From the NCBI GenBank assembly GCA_020348385.1, contig CP070750.1:1226967-1288637 (forward strand): a stretch of 61,671 bases of DNA, given 5' to 3'. Both the position numbers and the translations under genes were made by a program. This document shows, one piece after another, positions 48,954 to 57,383 of the stretch (positions are counted from its first letter, which is position 1; every line of letters starts with the position of its first letter). This stretch comes from Candidatus Aminicenantota bacterium (GTDB lineage: Bacteria; Acidobacteriota; Aminicenantia; Aminicenantales; Aminicenantaceae). The notes below the pieces were generated by a model, which was not told where the DNA came from, did not search any database, and saw only the letters and a list, made by a program, of their open reading frames with translations.

Positions 48954-50312
48954 TTATTTTTTCGGGACTTCGTTTTTCTGGCCAGTATCATAGACCAGGA
49001 TCATTTTATCCACTGCACCTGATTGGTTGCGGCCAAATTTTATACGGACATAAAACATGCTGTTGTCAACGAACGAGAACAGGTCTTTTTTCATGGGTTC
49101 CAATTCGTAAACTGGCTGTCCCTCCCGATGGTACATCAGCACCCCGTTTTCCAAGAAGATCTTCCGTGGGCCAAACGCACCGACAAACTCTTGGAGGGAA
49201 GCCTCATCGAGCGAAACGGGATTCAACCTGGCGTCTGCTTCCATTAAGGCCCACTCTCTCTCATACCGTTTTGATGCATTTTTATCCGACTGCAGGATTG
49301 TCTCGAGAGCTTCTTTATATGCTATATCTATTGCTTTGCCAGAGGGCACATCGACATCCGGTTCCACACCTTTTCCCTCCCAATCGGTATCCGTTTCAGG
49401 ATCGATCGTTGTGCCCACAGGAATGGCTACATCGACCTTAATAGATTTTAGGCTGAACAGGTGGGTGCGATGGGCTGATCCCCGCGTTTTTTCACCGATT
49501 ATCGTGGCACGTTTTCTGTTTTTCAACACATAGGCAAACATCTCCCCGCCCGACACTGTATGCCGACTTGTTAAAACGTACAGAGGAATTTTCGCCAGGT
49601 TGCCTCCCGTCTTCTCTCCTGGGGTCCAGATCTCTGTTTCTTCCCGATTTCTGTAGCGATTATTCAGGAGATGGACGGGCTCCTCAAAAAAATAATCCAG
49701 TAAAAGCAGGGCCATCTCTTCACGGCCGCCGAAGTTGTCACGCAGATCGATTATGAGAGCATCGCAGTTGGATAACACTTGCATGGCTGCTCTTGCCGTC
49801 TCACCACCTATATTCTTCCCGTCCATTTCCACATAAGAAAACTCATCCAGAACGAGGCATCCGATATTACCCAAAAGACGCTCCACTTTTTTAAATCCAT
49901 AGTTCAGGAATGGCCCCCGCTTAAGAAAGACAGCTTTGTACATTTCCTCGGGAGAAACGCCCTGTTTAACAGGCCCTCTTCTGGGGATAACGCCGAGATG
50001 AGAATCATTGTTGACTGACTGTAAGTCTTTCGTGAGTTGTTCGAGAAACTCCGGAAGCGTTGCTATTGGGTTGTAAGCTGCATTTTCATATCTGTTGCGG
50101 ATGCCTTCTGCAATTTTTTCTGCAACATCCGGAAAGACATACTTTTCTTCGATCAATTGTGTCATCTCTTCTATAATTATTCCCTTCTTTGTTGCATCAA
50201 GTTCCTGAGCTGAGGCAATATTGCTGAACATATTTGGATACTCTCCGCCGGCATGGGAAAAGAGAACTAAAAGAATCAAGACCTTTGTTAGAAATGGTTC
50301 GATTTTTTTCAT
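48954..50312 (-). CDS. Exported S41-family (tail-specific protease/IRBP-like) peptidase
   Basis: A 452-residue protein with a signal peptide (VLILLVLFSHAGG). An N-terminal helical cap (IIEEMTQLIEEKYVFPDVAEKI) is followed by the S41 core: GCLVLDEFSYVEM, DALIIDLRDNFGGREEMALL, and the nucleophile Ser in TSRHTVSGGEMFAYVLKN. After the core a ~100-residue C-terminal domain follows (VFLKRGPFLNYG lies earlier in the linker). No PDZ is obvious, as in IRBP-like members. AGAGGAAAC precedes the ATG. It is likely periplasmic or secreted. Confidence 0.87.
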   Translation of the reverse strand: MKKIEPFLTKVLILLVLFSHAGGEYPNMFSNIASAQELDATKKGIIIEEMTQLIEEKYVFPDVAEKIAEGIRNRYENAAYNPIATLPEFLEQLTKDLQSVNNDSHLGVIPRRGPVKQGVSPEEMYKAVFLKRGPFLNYGFKKVERLLGNIGCLVLDEFSYVEMDGKNIGGETARAAMQVLSNCDALIIDLRDNFGGREEMALLLLDYFFEEPVHLLNNRYRNREETEIWTPGEKTGGNLAKIPLYVLTSRHTVSGGEMFAYVLKNRKRATIIGEKTRGSAHRTHLFSLKSIKVDVAIPVGTTIDPETDTDWEGKGVEPDVDVPSGKAIDIAYKEALETILQSDKNASKRYEREWALMEADARLNPVSLDEASLQEFVGAFGPRKIFLENGVLMYHREGQPVYELEPMKKDLFSFVDNSMFYVRIKFGRNQSGAVDKMILVYDTGQKNEVPKK

Positions 50313-50405
50313 CTGTTTCCTCTCATTATTTCCCTTATGTGGATCCCTGTCCGCCTACCATACGTTTCATATGGTAAAAAAGTTCCATCCGAGGAAGCTA
50401 GATGT

Positions 50406-50421
50406 AAATAGAACCGTCCCC
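50406..50421 (-). repeat. AAATAGAACCGTCCCC repeat abutting a stop codon
   Basis: Identical over 16 nt with the right arm of the inverted repeat at 55599-55672. It immediately follows, in transcription sense, the stop codon of the S9 peptidase gene (50422-50424). On the minus strand it reads GGGGACGGTTCTATTT. Confidence 0.6.
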
Positions 50422-52437
50422 TTATTTTTTCTTTTTCTCATTCTCGATTTCGATGGGAATTTCGACCGCTTCGTCCCAGATGTATTTGGCGAACCACTGC
50501 CAGTTATGCCATTGAGCGGCAAGTTGTTCTTTCGGCCGGGAAATTCCGTGTCCAAAATCCTTGTAGACGATGAGCTTCACTTTTACACCCACATCCTGGA
50601 GACCTTGGAACAGCTCGTAAGCGTTGGGAATGGGAACCCTGCGGTCGAACTCGCCATGCTGGATCAACGTGGGGGTGCTGGCCTTCTTGATGTTAGTCAT
50701 CGGAGATGTTTTCAGGTATATATCCATATCATCCCAAGGAGTCGCCGCTAAATAATGTCTCGTAAAAGGATGGATATCGGTGTTAACGTAATAGGTCACC
50801 CAGTTGGATATTCCGGCTCCCACGGAAATAGCTTTGAATTTTTTCGAATTGGTCGTCAGAAAGGCCGAGATATATCCCCCCTGGCTCCAACCCATGGCTC
50901 CCACTCGATCTGGATCGACCATCCCCTGTTTAATCAGGTAATCGACTCCGGATTCCACATCCCACATGTCTCCCACTCCTAAATTACGCACATTAAGGGC
51001 CAGGAATTTTGCGCCGTAGCCGGCTGAGCCACGGTAGTTCGGTTGGAGGATCAATGCTCCTTTGTTTAGCCACTGAAGGTAAGGATATACCCCGCCCGAC
51101 ACCAGAACTGGCCTGGACGTGGCCGATGGTCCACCGTGGATAATAACCAGCAAGGGGTATTTTTTGGTGGCATCAAAGCCGGACGGTTTCCAGAGAATGC
51201 CCTCGATCGAAGTGCCGTCCTTGCTCCTCCAGTGGATAACCTCACGGCTTCCCGTCTTCCATGTCCTGACCTCGTCTGTCATGCGGGTGACAGCCTTGGG
51301 ATTGTAGTTATCGATGTGGGCATGGTAGATCTCGGGGCGAGAGGTCCGGTTAAAGCCGTAAAATGCTATGGTTCGCCCGTCTGAAGCAAAATCGCAACTA
51401 TAGATATTTTCCGGTGTATCGGCGATCTTTTTTATTTTTCCACTCCCAGGATTGAGGAGAAAGATCTGACGGAACACCCCCTGGCTAGCCAGGCAGTAAA
51501 TGCCTGCCTCTGTCCATTCGATGGTGCTCAGATTCTCATCGAACGATTCTGTCAGGACCGTGATCTCACCGCCAGAAGAAGGAATGCGCGCTATCTTGGA
51601 GAGAGTGTAATAACGGTTGTCGCCCATCTTGGTGTTGAACAGGATCCATTTTCCATCAGGAGACCACTTGGGCCCGCCATCCGAACCAGCTTGAGTGACC
51701 AGGGGGGAGATCTTGCCAGAATCGAGATCCAGCACGGAGATATCCGACTTTGTGTAGCTGTTGATCAAGGGATCCGGCCGGTGGTCAAAGGCGATCTTGA
51801 CGCTGTCGGGAGACCAGCGGAAACTCCCGACCGTGAACTCATCCCCTTCTGTGAGACGCTGGGGTTCACCGGGATCCTCGGGATCGAAATCGAATACCCA
51901 GAGATGCGTTAGACGGTATTCGGCGTCCTCGACAGCGAACCGGCCATACTGTTTCTCCCGGGATTTGGCCGTCTCGGTTTCCGGTTCCGTAGAGGTAAAG
52001 GCGATTTTTTTCCCGTCAGGCGACCAGCGATATGAGTTGATTCCTACCTTATGATCAGTCAGTTTAAACGCCTCGCCTCCATCGGGACGGATGAGATAAA
52101 TCTGGGTTTCCTTATCGCGGCTGGATGTGAATGAAATCCATTTTCCGTCAGGCGACCATGCGGGCGATGTGCTGCTTCCATCTGCTGTCTGGGTCAGTTG
52201 AAAAGGCTCTTTTCCCTGTTTAAAAAGCCAGATCTCGGTATCGTACCGATTTTTCTCCCAATCCGCTTCGCGGACCGTGTAAAGGATGCTAACACCATTA
52301 GGAGAAATCACTGGGCTTCCCACGGATTTCAAGCTCAAAACATCTTCGAAGTTAGGGACAGGAGCCTGTTCGGGCTGTCCTTTGGCAACTAAAGCCAACG
52401 CAAAAATAAAAATGATTATCAACGAACCTTTTCGCAT
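50422..52437 (-). CDS. Exported S9-family prolyl oligopeptidase/acylaminoacyl peptidase
   Basis: A 671-residue enzyme with a signal peptide (LIIIFIFALALVAKG). Residues about 40-400 form a WD40-like TolB beta-propeller with repeated 'SPDGKWI' motifs. The alpha/beta-hydrolase domain follows: PLLVIIHGGPSA, the nucleophile Ser in GAMGWSQGGYISAF, the Asp in QHGEFDRRVP, and the His in KDFGHGISRP. It removes dipeptides or acylated residues from peptides. Start 52437 was chosen because AGGAGG lies 7 nt ahead of it, inside the longer frame that begins 52455. The stop lies directly at a GGGGAC repeat. Confidence 0.92.
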   Translation of the reverse strand: MRKGSLIIIFIFALALVAKGQPEQAPVPNFEDVLSLKSVGSPVISPNGVSILYTVREADWEKNRYDTEIWLFKQGKEPFQLTQTADGSSTSPAWSPDGKWISFTSSRDKETQIYLIRPDGGEAFKLTDHKVGINSYRWSPDGKKIAFTSTEPETETAKSREKQYGRFAVEDAEYRLTHLWVFDFDPEDPGEPQRLTEGDEFTVGSFRWSPDSVKIAFDHRPDPLINSYTKSDISVLDLDSGKISPLVTQAGSDGGPKWSPDGKWILFNTKMGDNRYYTLSKIARIPSSGGEITVLTESFDENLSTIEWTEAGIYCLASQGVFRQIFLLNPGSGKIKKIADTPENIYSCDFASDGRTIAFYGFNRTSRPEIYHAHIDNYNPKAVTRMTDEVRTWKTGSREVIHWRSKDGTSIEGILWKPSGFDATKKYPLLVIIHGGPSATSRPVLVSGGVYPYLQWLNKGALILQPNYRGSAGYGAKFLALNVRNLGVGDMWDVESGVDYLIKQGMVDPDRVGAMGWSQGGYISAFLTTNSKKFKAISVGAGISNWVTYYVNTDIHPFTRHYLAATPWDDMDIYLKTSPMTNIKKASTPTLIQHGEFDRRVPIPNAYELFQGLQDVGVKVKLIVYKDFGHGISRPKEQLAAQWHNWQWFAKYIWDEAVEIPIEIENEKKKK

Positions 52438-52532
52438 GCGAAACCTCCTATTCATGAATTCATTTTCAACCTGTTATTCGATATGGGAATATCACACACG
52501 CAATGAGAAGGTCAACAAGATTAAAAATCGGT

Positions 52533-52560
52533 GAATACGTATCCGGACTACGTCCCCAAT
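52533..52560 (-). repeat. 28-bp interspersed repeat, copy B
   Basis: The reverse complement starts ATTGGGGACG and ends GGATACGTATTC. It matches copy A at 39711-39738 at 25 of 28 positions. It lies 7 nt behind the stop of permease gene 4. Confidence 0.65.
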
Positions 52561-52567
52561 TTTATTC

Positions 52568-55129
52568 TCATTCGTAGCGGAGGGAGGAGATCGGATCGGC
52601 GATGGCTGCCTTGATGGCCTGGTAACCGACAGGAAGCGCAGCGATAACGAGCGAAAGTACTCCAGCCAACAGGAACAACAATGGATTCAGGCTCGAGCGA
52701 TAGGCAAAGTTCTGCAGCCATTTGTGCATGGCGTACCAACCGATAGGCCAGGCAATAAGGTTGGCCAACAAAATCCACCTGGAAAATTCCTTGGAGAGCA
52801 ACATCACGATTTGGGATACAGACGCTCCCAATACTTTACGAATCCCGATCTCCTTGGTCCTTCTTTCGGCCGTAAAAGAGGCCAACCCAAAAATTCCCAG
52901 ACAGGAGATGAAAACAGCAAGAAATGCGAAGGAGCTGAAAATTTTCCCCAACTTCTGCTCAGCCTGGTAGAGGTCCTCAACGTCCTGATCGAGAAAAGCG
53001 TATTCATACGGGAAATCGGGGGCAAAAGTCGTGGCTGTCTCGCGTATATATTTCAGAGAATCCTGGATATTTTCCGACGAAATTTTGATAAAAATGAATC
53101 TCAAAGTCCCATAGTGTCGGGGATTTATACAAAAAACATGGGGCATAATCTCCCTGTGCAAGGAGACATGGTGATAATTTTTAGCCACCCCGATGATCGT
53201 CCCCTCGTTTTGCCAGAATTTAAGCCTTTGCCCGACAGGATCAACCATCCCTAAGTATTTGACAGCCTCCTCATTGATGACAAAATTGGTCGTATCTGCC
53301 GAGGAACCACTGTTAAAGCTGCGGCCTTGCACCACCTCCATCTCGAATGTTTCAAGGTAATCGAAATAGGAGATGGTGTAGCGAACATTGGGGGAAAAGT
53401 CGGGATCTTTTCCGTCCCATTCCAAGCCCTGAGTTTTATAATCTTCATTGTATGGAACGCTCTGGCCGGCCGTAACATTCAAGATATTGGGATTTTGGAG
53501 CAATTTGTCTTTAAAACTCCGAAGTCGACCCAGCAACATCCGGTTGATCGGGACTTTGATGACATAATCTGTGTTCAGGCCCAATGGCCTGTTCTGAACA
53601 TAGCCCAGTTGTTGAAAAACAACGGCTGTGCAGGCTATCAGCAATATAGAAATGGCGAACTGTCCGACTACTGTCACAACGCGGAAGGAGGATCTTTTGG
53701 ATTTGAAATGCGAGGAAGATTTAAGCGTATCGGCAGGTCTGTTGGAGGAGAGGAAAAAGGCTGGGTAGGCTCCCGACGCAAGGCCCACAACAAAAATCAG
53801 CCCGAATAAATACAAATACATCGCATGACTGCTGAGTAGAGAAAATGCCAACTGCTTGGATGTGAGGCTGTTCAGCAGAGGAAGGCCTATTCTTACCAAA
53901 ACGAGGGATAAGCCAAGGCCAATCGCCGACATCAAAATGGATTCTCCCAGAAATTGTTGGACGAGCTCCGGACGTTTGGCTCCCATGACTTTCCTCAATC
54001 CCACTTCGCGAGATCGATTGGCCGAACAGGCCGTTGCCAAATTCATATAATTGATACAGGCGATGAGAAGAATAAAAGTCGAGATCAAAGAAAAGATATA
54101 CACATAGGTCCTGCGCCCGAAATTCAGATGGACTTTGGTCAAGGGCAAAAGATCGACTTTGATGGTGCTGGCAAACTTGTACGGGCTGTGCTTGATCAAG
54201 GCTCCCGCAATTTTTTGTTTGACTTCTGCGACCGAAGCATTTTTATCCAGCAGGATATAAGAAGGATCCCGCCAGTTCCAGTCATCGATCAAGCGGTCGG
54301 GCAAAGGCGTTAGAAAATCCAATTGAAGATGGGAATTGGAGGGGATATGGATCACCCCCGAGACAACGAAGTCATCCCTGTTATTCAAAGTCAAAACCTT
54401 TCCCAATGGATTATCATGGCCGAAATACTTGGTCGCCATTTTATCCGTGATGACAAGAGAATTGGGATTCCGGAAGGCTGTTTCAGGACTGCCGAAAACA
54501 AAAGGAAAGGAGAACATGGAAAAAAAGGAGATATCCACAAAGTTCACATTGTCTTCGTAGAACATCACAGGGAGTCCATCCTTAGGTTGGTGTTTGAAAG
54601 TGCAAGTTGCGAGAAGGCCGTATTCATAAATCCTTGTGTACTGGCTGAATTCAGGGAATTCATCGGCGAGTCGTGGGGCCAAGGCATAAGGGACATTGGG
54701 GTCCACGACATCGTCTGGATGGATGATGGTGAGAAGGTAGAGGTTATCCTTGTTGGCATGAAACTTATCATAACTCAGCTCATCCTGGATCCAGAGTGTG
54801 ATCAAGATGAAACAGGCCATACCCACGGCCAATCCTAAAATGTTGATCAGAGCAAAAACCTTGTTTCTGATGATGTTACGGAATGCGATCTTAAAATAGT
54901 TGCGGATCATAGCTGATCTCCTGTAGACACCATTTTTCACGAAACCGGGAAAGGATTTGAGAACTTCCCGCCAGAACCAGCGATTGGCCTTTTGGGGACT
55001 TTCGTCTTCGGCAATATAGTCATAGGTTTCCTCAAGATCCCCGATGGCATAGTCGTAATCTTTTGCACTGGCAATGATTTTGAGTAGTTTTATGGCCCAG
55101 TACGTAGAAGAGTATTTTTTAATGGTCAT
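52568..55129 (-). CDS. ADOP-type duplicated MacB/FtsX permease with prefix domain (4)
   Basis: An 853-residue inner-membrane protein. The prefix (residues 1-70) has ASAKDYDYAIGDLEETYDYI and ends RWFWREVLKSFPGF. The first helix (ALINILGLAVGMACFILITL) and periplasmic core (LSYDKFHANKDNLYLL) follow, then FtsX domain 1 with SREVGLRKVMGAKRPE, a second core, and FtsX domain 2 with TKEIGIRKVLGASVSQ. The gene starts 5 nt after the PadR 3 stop codon. As with the other copies, no ATPase is near. The conserved cytoplasmic loops suggest it still couples to some LolD/MacB-type ATPase encoded elsewhere. Confidence 0.88.
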   Translation of the reverse strand: MTIKKYSSTYWAIKLLKIIASAKDYDYAIGDLEETYDYIAEDESPQKANRWFWREVLKSFPGFVKNGVYRRSAMIRNYFKIAFRNIIRNKVFALINILGLAVGMACFILITLWIQDELSYDKFHANKDNLYLLTIIHPDDVVDPNVPYALAPRLADEFPEFSQYTRIYEYGLLATCTFKHQPKDGLPVMFYEDNVNFVDISFFSMFSFPFVFGSPETAFRNPNSLVITDKMATKYFGHDNPLGKVLTLNNRDDFVVSGVIHIPSNSHLQLDFLTPLPDRLIDDWNWRDPSYILLDKNASVAEVKQKIAGALIKHSPYKFASTIKVDLLPLTKVHLNFGRRTYVYIFSLISTFILLIACINYMNLATACSANRSREVGLRKVMGAKRPELVQQFLGESILMSAIGLGLSLVLVRIGLPLLNSLTSKQLAFSLLSSHAMYLYLFGLIFVVGLASGAYPAFFLSSNRPADTLKSSSHFKSKRSSFRVVTVVGQFAISILLIACTAVVFQQLGYVQNRPLGLNTDYVIKVPINRMLLGRLRSFKDKLLQNPNILNVTAGQSVPYNEDYKTQGLEWDGKDPDFSPNVRYTISYFDYLETFEMEVVQGRSFNSGSSADTTNFVINEEAVKYLGMVDPVGQRLKFWQNEGTIIGVAKNYHHVSLHREIMPHVFCINPRHYGTLRFIFIKISSENIQDSLKYIRETATTFAPDFPYEYAFLDQDVEDLYQAEQKLGKIFSSFAFLAVFISCLGIFGLASFTAERRTKEIGIRKVLGASVSQIVMLLSKEFSRWILLANLIAWPIGWYAMHKWLQNFAYRSSLNPLLFLLAGVLSLVIAALPVGYQAIKAAIADPISSLRYE

Positions 55130-55134
55130 GGCAC

Positions 55135-55467
55135 TTACTTCTTTCTCAATACAGGCTCAGGAAGATCGATCCAGGCCTTCTGCTGAAGGGTTCTGACCTC
55201 CTCTAATGCTTTGAAACCCGATTTGGTTATCCTGTAAAAACGCTTGCTTTTCCCGCCTCGGGCTTTGATAGGATCGCCTACGGCTGTGGAAACCAGTCCT
55301 TTTCTTGTCAATCTGTCGAGGACATCATAGACGGCGCCGATCGACCAGTATTTACCGGTCACATCAGTGACTTTGTTGCGGATAGTCACACCGTAGGCGT
55401 TGTCGTCAAGCTTCCAGATGGAGAGAAGCATCAACTCTTCCTGCCTGGATAGAAATTTCATCGTCAT
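55135..55467 (-). CDS. PadR-family transcriptional repressor (module 4)
   Basis: A 110-residue winged-helix protein: LSRQEELMLLSIWKLDDNAYG, then AVYDVLDRLTRKGLVST and the wing KARGGKSKRFYRITKSGFK. ATG 55467 is preferred over 55521 because AAGGAG precedes it by 6 nt, while the longer frame would start upstream of the expected +1. It is followed by permease 4 (5-nt gap), the third PadR/permease pair of the window. The dyad around its -10 box implies autorepression. Confidence 0.88.
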   Translation of the reverse strand: MTMKFLSRQEELMLLSIWKLDDNAYGVTIRNKVTDVTGKYWSIGAVYDVLDRLTRKGLVSTAVGDPIKARGGKSKRFYRITKSGFKALEEVRTLQQKAWIDLPEPVLRKK

Positions 55468-55478
55468 CGGTATCTCCT

Positions 55479-55507
55479 TGATATCTTCGGTATTATAGAA
55501 GATATCA
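55479..55507. promoter_or_regulatory. Perfect inverted repeat, candidate PadR operator 4
   Basis: TGATATCTTC and GAAGATATCA, perfect 10-bp arms with a 9-nt gap, flank and enclose the -10 box (TATAAT, minus strand). Bound repressor would occlude the promoter. Its right side ends 12 nt before the ATG. Confidence 0.72.
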
Positions 55508-55521
55508 CATCCGGGCGTCAA
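55492..55521 (-). promoter_or_regulatory. Promoter of PadR/permease module 4
   Basis: TTGACG (55516-55521), an 18-nt spacer and the consensus TATAAT (55492-55497) on the minus strand. The -10 box sits inside the dyad operator. Confidence 0.72.
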
Positions 55522-55598
55522 TGATTTTTTCTGTAAACCCGAAGATTAATATACGTATACGCCAAAAAAAGAAAAAAAGATGACAAGCAATAAAAAAA

Positions 55599-55672
55599 GG
55601 GGACGGTTCTATTTTTGTTATTCTTGAAAACATAGAAACAAGGGAGACCCTAAAAAAAATAGAACCGTCCCC
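55599..55672. repeat. 74-bp inverted repeat with GGGGACGG termini (REP/MITE-like)
   Basis: Perfect 18-nt outer arms: GGGGACGGTTCTATTTTT (55599-55616) and its complement (55655-55672), with 38 nt between. The right arm recurs at 50406-50421. No transposase is encoded within it, so it is a non-autonomous palindromic repeat. It lies between the PadR 4 promoter and the broken aminotransferase gene. Confidence 0.8.
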
Positions 55673-55708
55673 TCTTTTGTCATAAAATGAAGGCGGCAGG
55701 AGAGAAAA

Positions 55709-57383
55709 ATGGCAACATACGACATTGCAAATATTCGGAGTCAGATCATCGGCAGCGACCTGGTTTTCGACACGCCGTTTGGCGAACGAAACATACTTTA
55801 CGCGGACTATACAGCATCCGGAAGCGGCGTCAAATTCATCGAAGATAAATACAGAACATATTGTGTTCCTATGCCAACACACACACAGAGGATGACTATT
55901 CAGGTAAATATCTGACTCAGCTGTTTCATAACGCCCTGAAAACAATAAGAAAACATGTCAATGCCGGTGAAAACGGTAAAATCATCAGTGTGGGATCCGG
56001 GTCAACTGGAGCCTTGAAGAAGCTCCAGGAGATCATCGGGATTTATATTCCTCCCGTTACCAAAGAAAGGATTTTCCTTTCCATCGAAAAAATAGGAGCC
56101 CGCTGTGAGGATATCCAAAAAAGGATAAAACCGAATCGGCCTGTCGTGTTTATCGGCCCTTACGAGCACCACACGAACGAGCTTATGTGGAGGGAGGCCT
56201 TCGTGGAGGTCGTGGTCATCGGATTGGACTCCTCCGGAAGAATCGACACGCAAGATCTGGCAGAAAAAATCAAGGACAACGGATTCGCAAACCGTTTCAA
56301 AATCGCCTCCTTTTCTGCCGGCTCCAACATCACGGGTATCCGGACCAATGTCTACGACATAGCAAGGATCTGTCATGACAATGATTGCCTTATTTTCTTT
56401 GATTTTGCCGCTGTAGCACCCTATGTGGAAATCGACATGAACAAAGGCATAGACTCCTACTTCGATGCTATATTTTTCTCTCCCCATAAATTCTTGGGCG
56501 GACCGGGGGCGAGCGGCATCCTTGTCTTTCGAGAAGAGCTTTATCGAAGAGACTTGCCTCCAACAACAGAAGGAGGAGGCACTGTGGATTTTGTCGGATT
56601 CAGCTCCCATGACTTTGCCGATGATATCGAAACCCAAGAGATGGCAGGCACTCCTCCCATTCTCCAGACGATAAAAGCCGCATTGGTCATGGATTTGAAG
56701 GAAAGAATCGGCGTCCACAAGATCGAGCAAATCGAAGCAGAATACACCAAGGATTTCCTGGCAAAAATGAAGCGGATACCGAATCTGGAGTTGGTGGGCC
56801 GGGTAGATCCGGAAGAAAAAATTCCGATCATTTCGTTTAACATCCAACACAAGGATCGGATCCTCCACCCCAAGTTTGTCACCAAGCTTTTGAACGATCT
56901 TTTCGGGATCCAATCTCGAGCCGGTTGCAGCTGCGCCGGTCCATACGGCCATCTCCTTCTCGACATCGACGATGAACAATCAAGCAAGCACAGGGATTCT
57001 ATTCGAAAGGGTCTATTGGGATTGAAGCAGGCTGGGTGAGGATCAACATCCATTACACCTTCAGACAAACGGACGTTGATTTTCTTGCGAGAGCCATCGC
57101 ATTCGTGGCAGAAAATGGACATCTCTTCCTGCCGAAATATGGATTCAACATGCAGACAGGGGAGTGGAGGCATCATGGATTCTTGCGGGCAGCTGTCGAT
57201 TTTGGGGTAGATGGCATCTATCAAACAAAAAAAGTGGATAATTCCCAGATCGAAACAAAACGGGATGCCTATTTTCAACAGGCCGAATCGATGGCGGCCG
57301 AATTAAAGGATCTTCCACCCCCATCCTTTGTCACAGACAGCCCTGAAACCGAAGAACTTAAAACCTTCTACTACTGCCTTTAA
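55709..57383 (+). pseudogene. Class V (SufS/NifS-like) aminotransferase, broken by two single-base indels
   Basis: A PLP-dependent aminotransferase/cysteine desulfurase-like gene in three frames. Frame 1 (from ATG 55709, AGGAGAG in front) gives ILYADYTASGSGVKFIED. After about 55847 the sense continues one frame over with ILCSYANTHTEDDYSGKYLT. That frame holds the PLP Lys in FFSPHKFLGGPGASG and a Cys motif RAGCSCAGPYGHLLL, and stops at 57039. The last part continues in a third frame from about 57028 (WVRINIHYTFRQTDVDFLARA) to 57383. Each break is explained by one missing base. It could be a true pseudogene or an assembly/sequencing error; the rest of the protein looks well conserved. Confidence 0.8.

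Noticed and set aside
50356..50376. TACCATA/TATGGTA hairpin as terminator for the S9 gene
   Set aside because: On the minus strand no T run follows the stem, and on the plus strand it is followed by A residues.
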